Source: Tanytarsus gracilentus
Taxonomy: Eukaryota > Arthropoda > Insecta > Diptera > Chironomidae
Length of the DNA stretch: 64,000 nt
Assembly (NCBI GenBank): GCA_038502055.1
Contig: JAXRKN010000045.1
Location: 4,114,501-4,178,500 of the forward strand
Direction of reading: 5' to 3'
Shown in pieces: positions 27,201 to 42,200 of the stretch (its first letter is position 1; each line of letters opens with the position of its first letter). The notes below the pieces were generated by a model. The model searched no databases. It worked only from the letters and a program-made list of their open reading frames with translations, and had not been told where the DNA came from. Made by a program: the position numbers and the translations under genes.

Positions 27201-30200
27201 TTTCAAGTGGATCGTAAAAATTTTATGTGTATTTCTCGATGTGAGCATCATGTACACTCATACAACACACATCATCCGTTTTTCTCTTTTATCTCACGAA
27301 AAATAACGAGGCGAGCTTTTTTATGATACCAGCACGTCAACAGCAGTGTCCTTCAAAATAGACGAGATGTGCGATAAATAATTTATTTTTAAAGCAACAA
27401 GGGATGAAAATATTATAATTTTTTAATTAATCCTGTTGTATTTTTCGATCCAATGTAAAAAATGGTTAAAAAGGTCTAAAGTCATGCATTCACATGAATA
27501 TAATGACCATGTGTCGGATGTGTTACTTTTGATAACTGAAGCTGCTGCTCTGGTGACAGTCAAATTCCACATAAATTAGAGAAAGCTCCGATAACAATGC
27601 GAAAACACCCTTACTTCCACTATTAAATTCCCGTTGTGAATTTTTCACTATTGTTGCTGACTGCGAACGTCCGATATAATAATTTCAAAATAGAACAATG
27701 TATTTTCATCAACTTTATACAGGATTTTATTATTGTATTTCGCAAACAGAGAGCATAAAAAAGTGAAAATTGATGTGCATCCGCAGAAATTTGAGGCTTA
27801 CGTACGTGTGTTCTGGATTATTGAAGAATAAAAAACTTTTTTGATCGAAAAAGTTTTTTCATTTTATTTCAAAGCCCTGTGTGTGGAGATAGATAATTTC
27901 TTGCGGCAATTGAACAGGAGGATTGCAGTTGATGTAGTTTTATAGAGCAATCATGCAAATTTTACGAGGTCGAAGGGAAAAGTTTTATTTTATTTGGGAA
28001 ATTTAATTTGTTGAAGGTTAGTTTGAGTTCAAGTCTCTTGTAAAATGAAAGAGAGATTTTAGTTGTGAGCTTTTCAAAAAGATTTTTTTGCACTTAACAA
28101 AATTTATTTTTTGTATAAACAAAAATATTGATGCTGTATCATAGCGTTATCTCACAAATCTTAGAAGGTCACAAAAGCCATTTAACAGAGAAATAATAGA
28201 CTTTTCCAATTATTTTTCAGCTTAATTCAAAGTTTGAATATTCTCTCGCATTTTTCACAATTTATAGCCAAAGCATTCCAAAATAATCCACTGGAGAAAA
28301 TTTAATGACCGGTTCGAAATCACTTGATAGCTTTTAAAGAACAAATCCACACCGCATTCGGAATGTGCAATGTTTTTTCAATAGATTTGAAATAAATGAA
28401 AGCCAACAACAGCTTTTTATTTTTCGAAAACAAAAGAGAACATTGGCTACCGCACACAAAATTCAATTCTATCTGTGCCAATTATAGTCGATCGAAAAAA
28501 GGCTTAGGAAATTGAATAAACTTGAGCACAGCTTGTGTACGATTCTCTTTGAATATGCACATTTGGCCAATAATAAAAATCGATAATCGAATTTGAAAAC
28601 TTTCTAGGAGATGAAAATTGCATTATTGATTTGCCAAATGATGACTGCATGGAATTAATTATTGAATCTATCAATTTAAAGTGGCACCAAAGGAGCATCC
28701 ACCGCATTATGATCATTAGCACCGCTCTAATTTTATGTCACAGTTCACTTTCAACTCCATAAAACATTTCGATGGGTTTTCAATTATCCTCTCAACTTCA
28801 TCTTCTCTCTGATCTGTCGATTGAACTTCACTAAGAAGATCAGTTGACAGATTCCAATTATTTTCCGATAAATTTTTATCTTCTACTTTTTTTCTCCATT
28901 AAAAGCCATCACTATTCAATTTGATGAGTTCCATCATCATCATTCGAGGAAAGAATGTCCATAGCGTGCCTTTCAAAGTGGATTGAGAGAGAAATTCCAA
29001 TGCAAAATATTTTTTAGTGTAACCCACGAAGTGGTGTAACACTTATATGCGCCTATTTCCGTCCGTCCGTCCGTCTGTCTGTCTGTCTGTTCCATCGAGA
29101 TCTCGGCTCCTGAGATAGCTAGAGACTTCTAGTTTTCGCCAAATGGTAGGTCTATGAATTTAGATTCGGCCATTTTAAGAATTATGAGGGTCATGACCAC
29201 AGGTCGTGCCATGGACAGCCCTAAATGCCATTTTTCATACAAATTTCCTGTTATATGGCTTCATGTATGTCGTTGAACTCGTATTTGTATCAGGAATCGA
29301 AAGGCATTGATAATATTTGAGGAATGTCTATCATGGCCATCCAAGAGTGCCACCAATGTCCATCACGGCCGGCCAGTAGTGCCCCTAATGTCCATTTTTT
29401 AAAAGTATGGCTTCATGTACCTCGTGTTACTCGTAATTGTATCAGGAATTGATTGCATTGTGATTTTTGAAGAATGACCGTGCCGGCCGGCCAGGAGTGT
29501 CCAAGGAATGCCACTAAGGTCCATTTTTTAATAGTATGGCTTCATGTACCTCGTTGACTGGAATTTGAAAGATGTTGGATGGACTGAAAATGGAACACTG
29601 TGGAAAATGGAACTGTGGAAAATGGAAACAGTGGAAAATGGAACACAGTGGAAAATGGAAATAGTGGAAAATGAAAATAGTGGAAAATGAAAATAGTGGA
29701 AACTTGAACATGGTGAAAATGAAAATGAAACATAATGGAAAATGAAAAAGTGGAAAATGGAAATAGTGGGAAATGGAAATAATGGAAAATGAAAAAGTGG
29801 AAAATGGAACATAATGGAAAATGGAACACAGTGGAAAATGGAACACAGTGGAAAATGGAACACAGTGGAAAATGGAACACAATAGAAAATGGAACATAGT
29901 GAAAAATGGAACATGGTGGAAAATGAAACACAGTGGGAAATGTAACATAATTGAGAAATATTTTCCATAAGGCTTCTTTTTTGGCTTCTCCAAAGCTTCT
30001 TCATAGGACTTCCCCATGTTACATTTTCAATACTGAACTGTTACAAGTGGGTTACACGGCAACACCCACGTGTGGGTTTTGAAACATTTTTTATCGTATG
30101 ATGATGACCAGTTGCCATACTCGCATTCCATTACACACATAGGGGGGTTGTAAAATTCCATCGCTCAAAGAATGTTAACGAGATCGAAAAATGAGATTAC

Positions 30201-33200
30201 CTACGGGAGTTGAAGATGATGATGATGATGGCACTCGGTATATTTCAATAAAGTGCAGAAAAATTGAATTGAATTTTTCCCTCAAACAGGGTAATAAATT
30301 TAAGGAATGGTCGGATGCATTTCAGAGCCATATGATGTTTTTTTATTGACTTATCTTCGTCTTCATATTTTTTCTCCTCTGAGCCATTCTCTTTTTTTTT
30401 ATATGCATATACAGGAGAAAATTACATTTGAGGGGATGTGGCAGACAGAAAAGCTTTTACTCTCGAAATAAATGAGAGAATGAACATGAAAATTAGATTT
30501 TAAAAATGGTAAAATTCGCTTTCTGTCTTCCTACGCATTGTCTATGAGTTTATTCGAGGGGTAGCAAAAATATTATTTAATTCATACTAAAATAAATGCG
30601 GCATAGTGTCGTACCCCTCACAAAGCTATTACACAGCCTTTTTCCTCGCTCCTTGTGTCGTCGTATGGTGATAATATTTCACTTTTACACATACATATGC
30701 GAGAGTAAAAAGTAATTTGATATGTTGAAGTATATAATGAAAGCATGCGAAGAGCGTAAATTTTCCGAAATATTTAAATTATATGAGGGGTGAGATGGGA
30801 AGAGCGTCAAATTGCAAGTTGAGTGATGATATTACTTTGTGGAGAGGCTTTTAAGGCAAATTAAATATTAAAAGAGACGACTCGGAGTGTTGCGAGGGAG
30901 CTTTTAAAAAGAAGAAAAAAGTTGTTGCCGTTTCTTAAAATTAAATTTTGGGAGAATTTAATGCGTCGTAAATTTTTTACATGGCTTTGAGTGAACCATA
31001 AAAATGGCCTAAAATTAATTAGAAAATGCTCAAAAATTTAAAGTTTAAGCAGGGAAATTTTTCACCTTTGCACAATACCCCCATGCGATATAGTAAGTGA
31101 TTATCAAAATTTGCCGCATCCGTAATCGCAAATATTTGCATTGTATTACGATAATAGTTTGCATAATTAATTTCCAACCACTTGATATATTATTAATTCG
31201 CCAAACACTTGAGAACGTTAATTGTGTGTGGGAAATTTTGCAAACCAAAAATAAACTTCATGAAGTATCTTTCCGGTCTCACGGCAGACTTAATTCCAAA
31301 ATTAGAATAATAAACTTACACAGCGCTTGTCATAGCTAACGTGGGTTGAAGTGAATCTTCTTATTTTGGCGATTTTATGAATTTTTTATGAATAAAAATT
31401 TATCTCAGGAGAAAAGCATGAGTGTGTGTGAGTCAAAAAGCTCGTGAACATCGCGAGAGGCCAAAAAAGGAAGATTTTTTTTACTGTTTCGCTTTTATTG
31501 CCACAGGATATTTTCGCATGAACGAGCATTACGTCTCGCTTCATTTGAGTAGAAATTGTAACGAAGATCTCCATAAAAAGAAAATAAAAGGGAACGCGAC
31601 ATTTTTTCGACTTGAAATGAAGAATTTTAATGAAAAAGAAGAGAATTAAAGAAATAACATCCAGTAAATTAATTTTTTATTAAAATCAGGAAATCTTTAA
31701 TTTTCTTACTTAAAAATATTTTTTTGGACTATTTCACTAAGCATGTTAACACCATGCTTCTGCAGCACTTTGCATAAATTAATTAACTCTCTTACTCTTT
31801 ACGTTCATCGCTAATTAAATGTTTATTTTTCGAGAAAGAGTACATAAAGTAAATGTAGTATCAGCAATAAATGAGTGAGCTCGTTAATATAAAGGACGGA
31901 AATTTGTTCAGTGCCACGAGCAACAATAATTCATTTTCTGCATTATATGAGAGTGAGTCTATGGCAGAGAAAATATTGTGAACATGGTCCTCGATGTTGT
32001 GTGCAGAAAAAATATTTGCGTTCTATTCATCTCAAATGGCAATGACATTAATGCGTTGTGAGACATTTTCTACACGAGTAAAGTAAAATTGACATGCAAG
32101 AGAAGCAAAGGTTGAAAGATTTTTGAGAATTTTAAGTTTGTGAGTCAACAAACTCACGAGAGGAGGTTGATTAAGATTTAAAATTTATATCACAAAATAA
32201 AATATAAATTTTAAATAATGAAAACCAACAAAAATTTGTGTTCATCATCTGAAAATGCGGAATGTAATTTAAGATTTTAAATCATCTCCAATAAGTTTTC
32301 CGCGACATCAAAATATTTTAAGCAAATGTGTTTAGAGTGAAAATAATAAAAAAATATTCGGTTTCGCTGTCGATTAGAGACCGCCCAATAGCACGTGACA
32401 AATTTTTTACCCTCAATTTCCACTTAAGGTAAGCAAATTCAAATTAGATTATTTTGCCACGTTCTCAAAAAATATTCTGACGTCATCAGAAAAAAAAGAA
32501 TCGAATAACAAAAGCCATTTATTTTAATGCCAAAAAATGTACTTTTTTAATGTTGCTTGTGGCATCATGAGAAAGCGAGAACAGCATTTCCCATAACAAA
32601 TAAGCACACACACATTTGGTATAAAAGGGAGAAAAGCTCATTTTAGAAGTTCTCCACAAAGCGATAAATTAATGCCACATCCTTCCTCATATCCGCTTTA
32701 TAGCAACGCCGCGAAAAAAAAATAGAAAATTTTCTCCACTGTGAGGGGAGGAACACGTGATTTTAAATTTAGCTCCAATCTTGATGTTGTGGGTTTTAAT
32801 ATTGATCGAAAATTCAAATGCAACCAATTTGTGCATTTTCCATGATAAGCAATGAAAATTTGGAGAGAAAGTTCAGCACGAAAAAAATAAAATTTAATCG
32901 ACATTTTAGCAATATTGGATTTTTAAACTGATAAAAGAGTTTTTCTCTCTCACGTTTAAATCCGATTATGATTCGTTTAGAAATTTTTAATTTCAAGTCT
33001 CGATGAAATTTTTCTTCTTCCAAAGCAGATTTTGTTCTTTTATCCCAAACGAACTCACTAAGAACGTCGTTACGATGTGCTTAAAAGAGCATCAAACGAG
33101 AGAAATGGATTAAATTGATAATTTTTTTCTTCTAATGTCATTTTAACGGCGAATGTCATTAGTGAACGTTCACTATATTGAGAAAGAATTAAATGATGGT

Positions 33201-36200
33201 AAAGAAGTCAAATATGATAAATTTATAGAAAATTAAAAATACCCGAAATTTATAAAAACTAAAAAATTGCCGTGATTTGTCAAACTTTTCCCCATTGAAT
33301 ACATCCGAAGCATGCGCCTACATTCCTTCATCCTACAATATTTTATCCACAGTAGTTTTTTTGCCACCATCGTGACGCCACTCTAACATAGTTTATAAGC
33401 ACTTAATAAGAAGAAGTGGAAAGTTTTTGCTTTTTTTGAAAACAACGCGAACATTTCTTGGCAACAATTGGATTCTGTGCTGAACAAAATAGTTCTCTGG
33501 CTATGATTGATTAATTTTTTTTATATCGTAATAAAATTATTTCGTTGCTAAAGTTTTCGTCCCAAATGAATGGTACAAACTCGAACGTTTACATTGTTGT
33601 TTTTATTACTTTTTTAGCTGAGGTTTTAAACATTTAACCTTTGTTTGCTTTCCATCAGGTCTCTTTAATGAAATATCGATAAAGAAAAGAGGCAAAAGGG
33701 TAGAAAAGTATTTTTCAACACGTGAATCGATATTTGGATATTTAAAGGTTTCAAAGCTCTTATAAGCTTAAAAAGTGTGCTGCTGAATATGGTAAATAAA
33801 AATAAAATTTTATTTTTTAAACTTTCCTTTCCAATCTAGAATTTCTCACATCCTGCAAAACCTGAAAGAATTTTTACAATGCAGGTTTACTCAAAAAATC
33901 TCTAGAATGTAATTTTAAAGTTTCCTCGTAAAGCAGAAATTCCTCCGCATTTTTCAAGCGTACATAAAGACTTGCTTTTTCAAGCTTAACTATTTCTGTT
34001 TCAAGCGAGCAATCTTTTCTCATACTCTTTACAACAATGTGAAAGAAAGCGAGTAAGATGAAGAAAAATTACAACAAAAAATAGAGAGAAGCTTTACACT
34101 GCTGTTCGCTTGTTATTGAAATCGAAAAATAGTTGAAACCATATGTTGTGATACATTTTAATCTTCGTGTTGTTTGCTTTCATTGTGATTTATTTTTTCT
34201 TTAAGAAAACTCTCGTTAGAGTTTTGCAGTATTTCACTTAAAGATAAAAAGTCTCGAGAGAGCTTAAAGTTTTCTATAGTGTAAGTTATGATAACTTTAA
34301 AAGTCAAAAAGAGGAGTTGAGATGTTTTTATCATGAGTAAGGTGCAAATTCATTCGGAAATTCCTGTAAAATGATTAAGATTTTATCTCAAACTTGTAAG
34401 CATGTTTGAACATGACTAAATCCACAAATTTACTCTTCAATAATCGAAAAAAAAAATATTTTTTTACAACTTTCTCGTTCAACAAACGACACATGAAGAA
34501 TTTTCTACGAAGAAAAAACTTTCAGCTTTTTTATATTATTACATTTCAATATATTTCTTCACTTGAACTTGTTTTATATGAAATATGAGTGCACGAAACC
34601 CATAGAGCGAGAAAGTTTATAAACTTTTCCATCAAAAAGGAAATTTTCTTCCATGAACCGCAAAAATGAGATTATAGAAAAGGAAAAATTGTTGCAAAAA
34701 TTTCCATTTTTTGTCGTTAGAAAAAGTTTTTTAGCATTCAACCTTTTTTTTCAAAAAATTCGAGGGTATGAGAGCGTGATGATGTTCAAAATGGAATAGT
34801 AATCAAGTCATTTTCATCCCTTTTATCATTTCACTTGCATCATAAGAGCGAAAAAAAAAACAATTTTCCTTTTCACAGTACATTGAAAACAGAAACACAC
34901 ACACATTGCACAAGAGATAGACGTGGAAATTTTTAGTATTCATAACACTTCATAAAAGCTCGCAATTTGAATATGCATTACATTCATACACACACTCGGA
35001 GCGATGATGATGATGATGGATCATTAACAACAAGAGAACTCAGCTGCGTCTTCATGTTATTATGCATTCAAGATGCTTTTTTCATGAGGTGTTATTTTGA
35101 TAATTTTTCTACGCCAACAGTCAGACGAAATGAAGGCGCAATATGAAAATGTTGAAAGTTTCATGGAAATTTAAATAAATTTTGCATTATTTAATTTTAA
35201 TGTATACGAAGTATTTTTAAAGCTCTTAAAGGTAAATTATTAAATTCATCTTTAAGATATTTTAATTTTACTGTCTGTGTCTCACCCCATTTTTTAAAAA
35301 AATATGTGGTCCCCAGCATCTCACTTAAAAAGCCATTTTACTTTCTTATAAGCCGTGCTAAAAGGAGGAAGGAAAAGTTGCAAATTTCAGCTTGACAAAA
35401 ATATGGAAATATATCGTGAAGATGAAATGGGTTGGAGGGACTTTAAGAAGGACCCAACTTTTGGGTTAGGACGGAAATTATTGTGCAGGGTTTGTACGTA
35501 AGTGATTCAATAAGTTTAATATTTTTCTAAATAAAAATGTATAAAATTATTTCATCAACAGAAAATACTTTTCCCTCCTTTTTGCATTAACAAGCACAAG
35601 CGGATGAATTCGAGTTCCTCTTGCTTGTCAAACCAACCGTTGTTAAAAAGCTCTTGATGTAGAAAAAAATATGACCTGAAGACTTGAAGATCTTAATGGA
35701 GCGAGGAGAGAAAAAGACTTGCAACTCAATATGGAAAAAAGTTTTAGAATTTTTAGCAGCAAAGATGCTTCGGGAAAAAATGGTTCTTAATTTTCTTTGT
35801 AAGTTATAGAAGAAATATTTTAAACGAGGGATGAATTATGGACCAAAAAATAGAATGTTTAGAAGAATTAAATGAAAAAGAGCTTTTAAATTTAACTCAG
35901 CAGTCAGCACATAAAAAAGTTTACAGCAAATTTAATTAAGGGAAAATTTCACGTGCTCGTAAAAGAGCTCAAATCTTTTTCCATTTTATTACATACTTAA
36001 AGCTCAACAATGATGGGATTGTTGAAGTACTCAAACTTGTACAAAATCCACATGCGAATGTTCATAAAAATTCTTCTTACTTTCTCTCTGATCATTAATG
36101 AAAAGCAATTTTTCCCATGAGTTTCCGAAATTATTCTCATTTATGCTTATTTGATCTCGACTACACGTCTAATTCTGCTGCTATGAGAAAAAATAAAAGT

Positions 36201-39200
36201 CATTTCGAATTCTAGATCGATTTCTCATTCTCCGCTTGCAGAGACAGCATAAAAATGAGAGCAATGATGTTTGAGAAAGTCAGAAGCCAAAATATTAAAC
36301 TTTTTTGTGTGAGGAGACAGAAGAATGTCTGAGAAAATTAAAAATTATTTAATAAAATAAATGAGTATCGCATCCCTTGAATCTTCTTTATTCTCCTTTC
36401 CATTGTCCACTTTTTTGTTGAAAGAATGTTTGTCGGGAGGGACGTAATGCGTATTCGAAAAGAATGAAGTCAGCATCGGAATTTCTAAGCTGAATGTGCC
36501 TTTTTTATTTTATGAGCCTCAGTTGCCATCATCATCAGCGCCTGTGTATTGATTTTTGCCATTTCTACCCTTAACCTTTTTTCCTCTCTCCAATCACATT
36601 TTCGCACACAGCAGAAGCAGTTTGAATAAGGACACAAAAAAATGGGACCTAAGGGGAGTGCGAAAAGCATGAGGTTCATTTTCTAATGAATTAGAAACCA
36701 TTCGACAATGATTTTGGGATTGAGATTGAGCGAGAAAAATGAAATGGGGTTTTGGAGCATGAATTTTCTTTGATGTCGGTTGAATTGAATCCCTTTTTTG
36801 GTGACAATGGAGATTTCTTTTGATACTTTCCGATCCAGAAAATTTTTGCAATTGATATGCGGGAAAAGTTTTAATTTCTTATTGTTATATAAATTGGAGA
36901 TTTTTGTAAATAAATTGATATGAAAAAATTTCGTCCTTTTTTAAGGATTTTTTCAATTTTCTAAAATTAAAGCAAACTCTTCTCGGAATATGGGCGCAGA
37001 AAATGGTTTTTGGGTATTTACAATAAAAATGTTAAGCATTTATTGGAAAAGAAATTTCACATGTTAGCTCTTAAAATTGATGAAAAGGTTGAAATTTGTG
37101 GGTTTTAAAAGTTTTCAAGTGCACTTGTGTAAAGGATGTCGAAATATTTACGGTTGGCTTCTCACAAAAAATTGAAGCTTTTAAAATTTCCGTTCAGACA
37201 TTCTTAATTAATTTTTATAGCTCCGCTATATATTAATTTTGGATTTCTCCAAAACCAGTTTTTGGCCCCTAGTGCCAAGACATTACATTGTACAATATCA
37301 AAACATATACTCAAATGATAGGCCTAGTCAAACCCTACAAACTGGTGAAAACAGATTTGAAATCGGTTGATCCTACGAGGAGTTAGAGCCATTTAAGTCA
37401 TCTTACTTTCTTACTTTCTCACTTTCTCACTTTCTCACTTTCTCACTTTCTCACTTTCTCACTTTCTTACGATCTTAGTGAACGCCATATCTCAAGAACG
37501 GCTGGTCGGATTTGATTCGGGTTTGTGGCTAAAGATCGGGTTTTGGTTCTAGTTGTGCAAGAAGTATTTAGTTTTGAGGTACGACCCTTCAAGGACTGTC
37601 CGTGGGTGCAAAAATGTCCTTTTTCATACAAATTTTTACTTATATGGCTTCATGCATGTCGTTGAACTCGTTCATGCACGTCGTATCATGGTCGGCCAGG
37701 AGTGCCACTAATGTCCATTTTTCAGAACTATGGCTTCATGTATGTCGTTGAACTCGTTATTGCATCAGGAATTGTTTGACATTGATGATTTTTGAAGAAT
37801 GTTCATCATGGTCGGCCAGGAGTGCCACTATATCCATTTTTCAGAACTATGACTTCATGTATGTCGTTGAACTGGTCATTGCATCAGGAATCGATTGACA
37901 TTGATGATTTTTGAGGAATGTCCATCATGGCCGGCCAGGAGTGCCACTAATGTCCATTGCAACGGAGTAGTGTACTAATCTATGCGGAGCTATTGGAAAT
38001 GGCAACGCCGTTTGCAGACCCATCTTGTTTTGTACAAACTTTCAATCTTTTCGCCTTGGGTCAAATTACAAAACAAAAAAAAATAAATCCATCTGGGTCA
38101 AACTTGAATAAATTTCAAAAAAAAGAGATAAGCTATTAAGATAATGTGAGAGGGGAGAAAAAGATAGTTGGCAATATCATTATGGCTGATTACCAAAAGC
38201 TTTGAGAATTTTTTTTTGTTTTCTCCGCCCTTTTTAACAGCCAAAATCCTCCCCATAAATCGATTTTTTTCATCACGACGAGGAAATTGTGGAAAAATTT
38301 AATTAAAGACTTAATTAATTCACGTTGGTGAGGTTGCTTTAAGGCAAGGCCTCAAATTCAGGGTGATTTCCGATATTTTTATTGCTTAGCAATTTACATC
38401 CACTCTTTGTTGTGCCCTTCCTATTTTTACTCCACTCGCTGCTTTAAATTTTCACTGTACAATAAACAGATAGGGAATTAGGAAAGTACATAAAGTTTAT
38501 GTTGTTTTTGTAGAAAGCGCGCTATGTATACGGAAATTAAAATCAATACAAATTTTTTCGATGCATAACAAAGTTGGAGAAGGTGCCACGTTAAACTGAA
38601 GCGAGTCGTGAAGAGTGAACGTGTAAAACCTTATAAGCTCAAAATAAACCTCTCATGTTAATCCTGTTTTGCAAAATATATGAACAACGTGTTTTTTAGC
38701 TAGTGTGTGCTAAAAAAATTATTTTCATCCTACTTTAAAATATTTTTTCTCATCTTATAAATTTTCAAAAATTAAATTAAATCACCTCAAAGATCTTAAT
38801 TATTTAACTTAAAATTACCCACTGATTGATTGCTTTTAATTAGCCAAAAATTTTCGCAAACTTTTCGTTGCTGACAACAGTAATTTTCGAAAGATTTTCT
38901 TCTTATCTCATTTTGTGTTCTCTGTGGAAGTCGAAACCAGCCTTGTGTATAGATCTTTTAAAGCCATTAAATAAACTTTTCTAATCCATGGCATTTACCA
39001 GCGTAAAAGCATTTCTCTTTTATCTCACACTCCGAAACAATAAAGGCATTAAGATGATATTATAAGAGCTATAAAAAACAGCAGCCAGCCACCCTTACTC
39101 TTCTTTATTTACGTCACCAATCCAGAAAGCCTCAAGGGTGGTTAACTTGGGTAGACTTCCTTCAAATATCAAACTAGAATGAATTTCAGACGGAGTAAAT

Positions 39201-42200
39201 TATCCTTCATTGTATGTCGTACTATCTGCCGGAAGGGATGGAATAAGAACAATCGATTGAATGAAGGTCAATGTAAACATCAACGAGTGCCTCTTTCACA
39301 AAAATTCACGTTTATTTCTCGAAGGCATCTTTTTCTTCTTATCGCCATTCTTCCGTACAATAATTGATGTTATTTTTATAAATAAAGTAAAGCTGATTTT
39401 TATCAGCTCTAAACACATCTTGAAGCCGAAAGAAAAGAGTATTAATGGAGGCGGAATAAAAAAGAAGGAAGTCAATTAGGAACCGAATCTGATCTTTGCC
39501 ATCTAATTTACGACCGATCTGGGGATTCGATGGTGAAGCATCAATTTCAGACGCATGGATGTAATATTCATTTTGGTAAATTGAATAATTTTGTATCGAA
39601 ATGTTATTGGAAATGAAAGCAGGCAAGGGATGGATGTTTTTAGAAATTTTCAAATTAATTTTTAAAACATAAATAGAATTTTGAAAAACTTTGAAATTTT
39701 TAACTCTCTTTTAAAACATTACATTGCATTGCATTAGCTACAAAAATACTTCAAACCAGAGAAAAGCACTCAAGTTCTAAATTGACTTTCGATTACCAAC
39801 CTGTGCCACTCTGCACACACAATGTATATTTTTATCCATGCATACACATATGTATTCATTAAAAATCAATAGAACCATCGAGAGAGCCCACCCAGTGATT
39901 GTTAAATAATTTTCTAAGCCCTGGAAAAAAATTGATTTGTTTTTCGTCATGCGTTGGCTCGTTAGTGTTTATCTAAAAGCATTTGCTCGTTCGACTGCAA
40001 GGATTAATTACATATTCATGAAAATATATTGATATTCGTTTTGTAAAACAAATTTCAATGAGGATCATTAATTATCTTAAGTGGGATTGCTATAGGCGAG
40101 TGTTGTACTAAAGGTTCGAGTCAAAAGGTCAAGAGTGGCAAAATAGTTTCGGGCCATAATGGTTTATTGATTTTAATTGATGTTCGTTGAGTGAATTAGT
40201 TTTTGTAATTTCTTCACACAGAGAAAAAATTTCTTGCATGCTGAAGAAAAACTACTAAAAATTTTCTAAATTTAATTAGTAAAACATATTCCTCAAAGCA
40301 ATTTGTCAATGTTTACAAAAATCCTTCTATCGAATTCCTAATTTATTTTCAACTCTCAAGCAATTATAAGAAAAATTGACATTGAATAGATGAGTGCATA
40401 CATCAATCTACTCAACAATGATCAATGAGCTTTTCTCAATATGTTTTCTTCCTTTCACTCTTTAATGGTATTTGCTCATCATCCATTTTGGACTAACAGA
40501 AAAAATAATATTTTTTTAAGAACTAAAAGCATGTTCAGCTGCTCAAAGGATTCTCTTTTCATTAACTTAATGGTACTCGAGGTCTTATGCTTTAAATGAA
40601 AATGGAACTTAGATGATGGGGAAAGGAGAAATGTGATTTCTTCTTCCTTTTGTTGAAGGGATTTGTTAAGGAATGTTGTTTGTTAATCCTTGGTGGATTT
40701 AGCGAGGAGAAAAGTGGATGAAAAAAATAGTTGAGCATTTTTGGTTGTCAAATATTTACTTTGAATTATTTGAGATATTTTTTAACCTTAAAAAGTAATG
40801 AGTGCCTCACTCCTTCTCAAAAAACCAGAATGTTAAGAAATTCACATCTGTTACACCGCAAAAAATTCAATAAACATCCCCAAAATGTTTAGACGTCGCA
40901 GAAGCATAAAAATTATTTAAATGTAAAACAATTTTTTCTCGATTTTTACGACCGTCAATTCGAATAATTTTGAAATCAATTGTTTTTATTTATTTTCTTA
41001 TATGTTTCAGTTTGAGCATTGAAAGAAAATTTTATATCCTTCTTTAAAATTTCCCTGCGTGGGACATGAAAACCGTTGAAGCCGTAAATTTAAATAAAAG
41101 TATACTTTTTGTATACAATTTTCTATTGAAAATACGTTGAAGCCGAGATTTAAATTTTATTTGTATGAGGATTTTTTGAATTTTAACGGTAACATTTGGT
41201 CATGTCCCACGCAGGAAAATTTCAAGGTTGTTTAAAATACAATTTTATCATGTTTGTGACATTATTTATTTACAAACCCTCTTCTAAATCGGTTTAGAAA
41301 TCATGGAAGTTTTATGAGCTCATCTCACTTTGAATTAAGGCTCAGAAATAGGATTTCTTACTTATTTCCCATCAAAAAACCAGCAAATCTCGTGAGAAAT
41401 AAAGAAATAACAGTAGCATCGAAGGATTTTCGACTGCTGTTTATGCCAATATCAATAAAGTAAGAGATGTATAAAAAAATTGGATTTCCGCAATGTGTGC
41501 GTTTGGCGGGATTTATGGAATTCATCGAAAAATGCTTTCTTCCATTAACTTTGCTTTCTTGATAGCAATAAAAATGGAAATGTGAAAATATAAAATTGAC
41601 AGCGTGAAATGCGTGCATGTTCACATGGGTGGAAGTTTCTAAGTGAAGTTTTTTTGAGAAGGATACGAAAGAATTGTCAAAGTTTTGGAAGCTCTCGAAA
41701 AATATCTATTTTTATCTGAGAGCTCCCGGATGATAAAATTTTTAATCTTTTTGTGTGTCAAAAAGTTGAAAAAGTTTTTAAGGAAAAAGTTTTTAAGGAA
41801 AAGGTTAAGATTTTAGACGCGCGCGTGAAAATTAATCTTTTTTATTTTATTTTCTAAATTGATATTTTCAAATTCCTGCTCAATCCACTAATATTTAAAA
41901 TATTTTTATTACTCTTCATAAAAGTGATAGTACGACCTCAATGTAAAGAAAATAAAAACTCGCGTTGCTTAGGTTTTCCGGCTCTTGTGGAGGAAATTTG
42001 AATAAAATTCTAATATCGTGAACAAAATCAATTTTTATGTATTTTTTCCTAGTTTGTTGCTAGAAAATATTTTTTTGCGTATTTTTTCGTGATTCGTTTG
42101 TTGTGGTAATTAAAAATATGATAAGGATCGTTTCCATTACGCCGTCCAGTAGGGGATATTTGTGGTTATAAATAGCAAAAAACCGTAAATATTTTTGAGG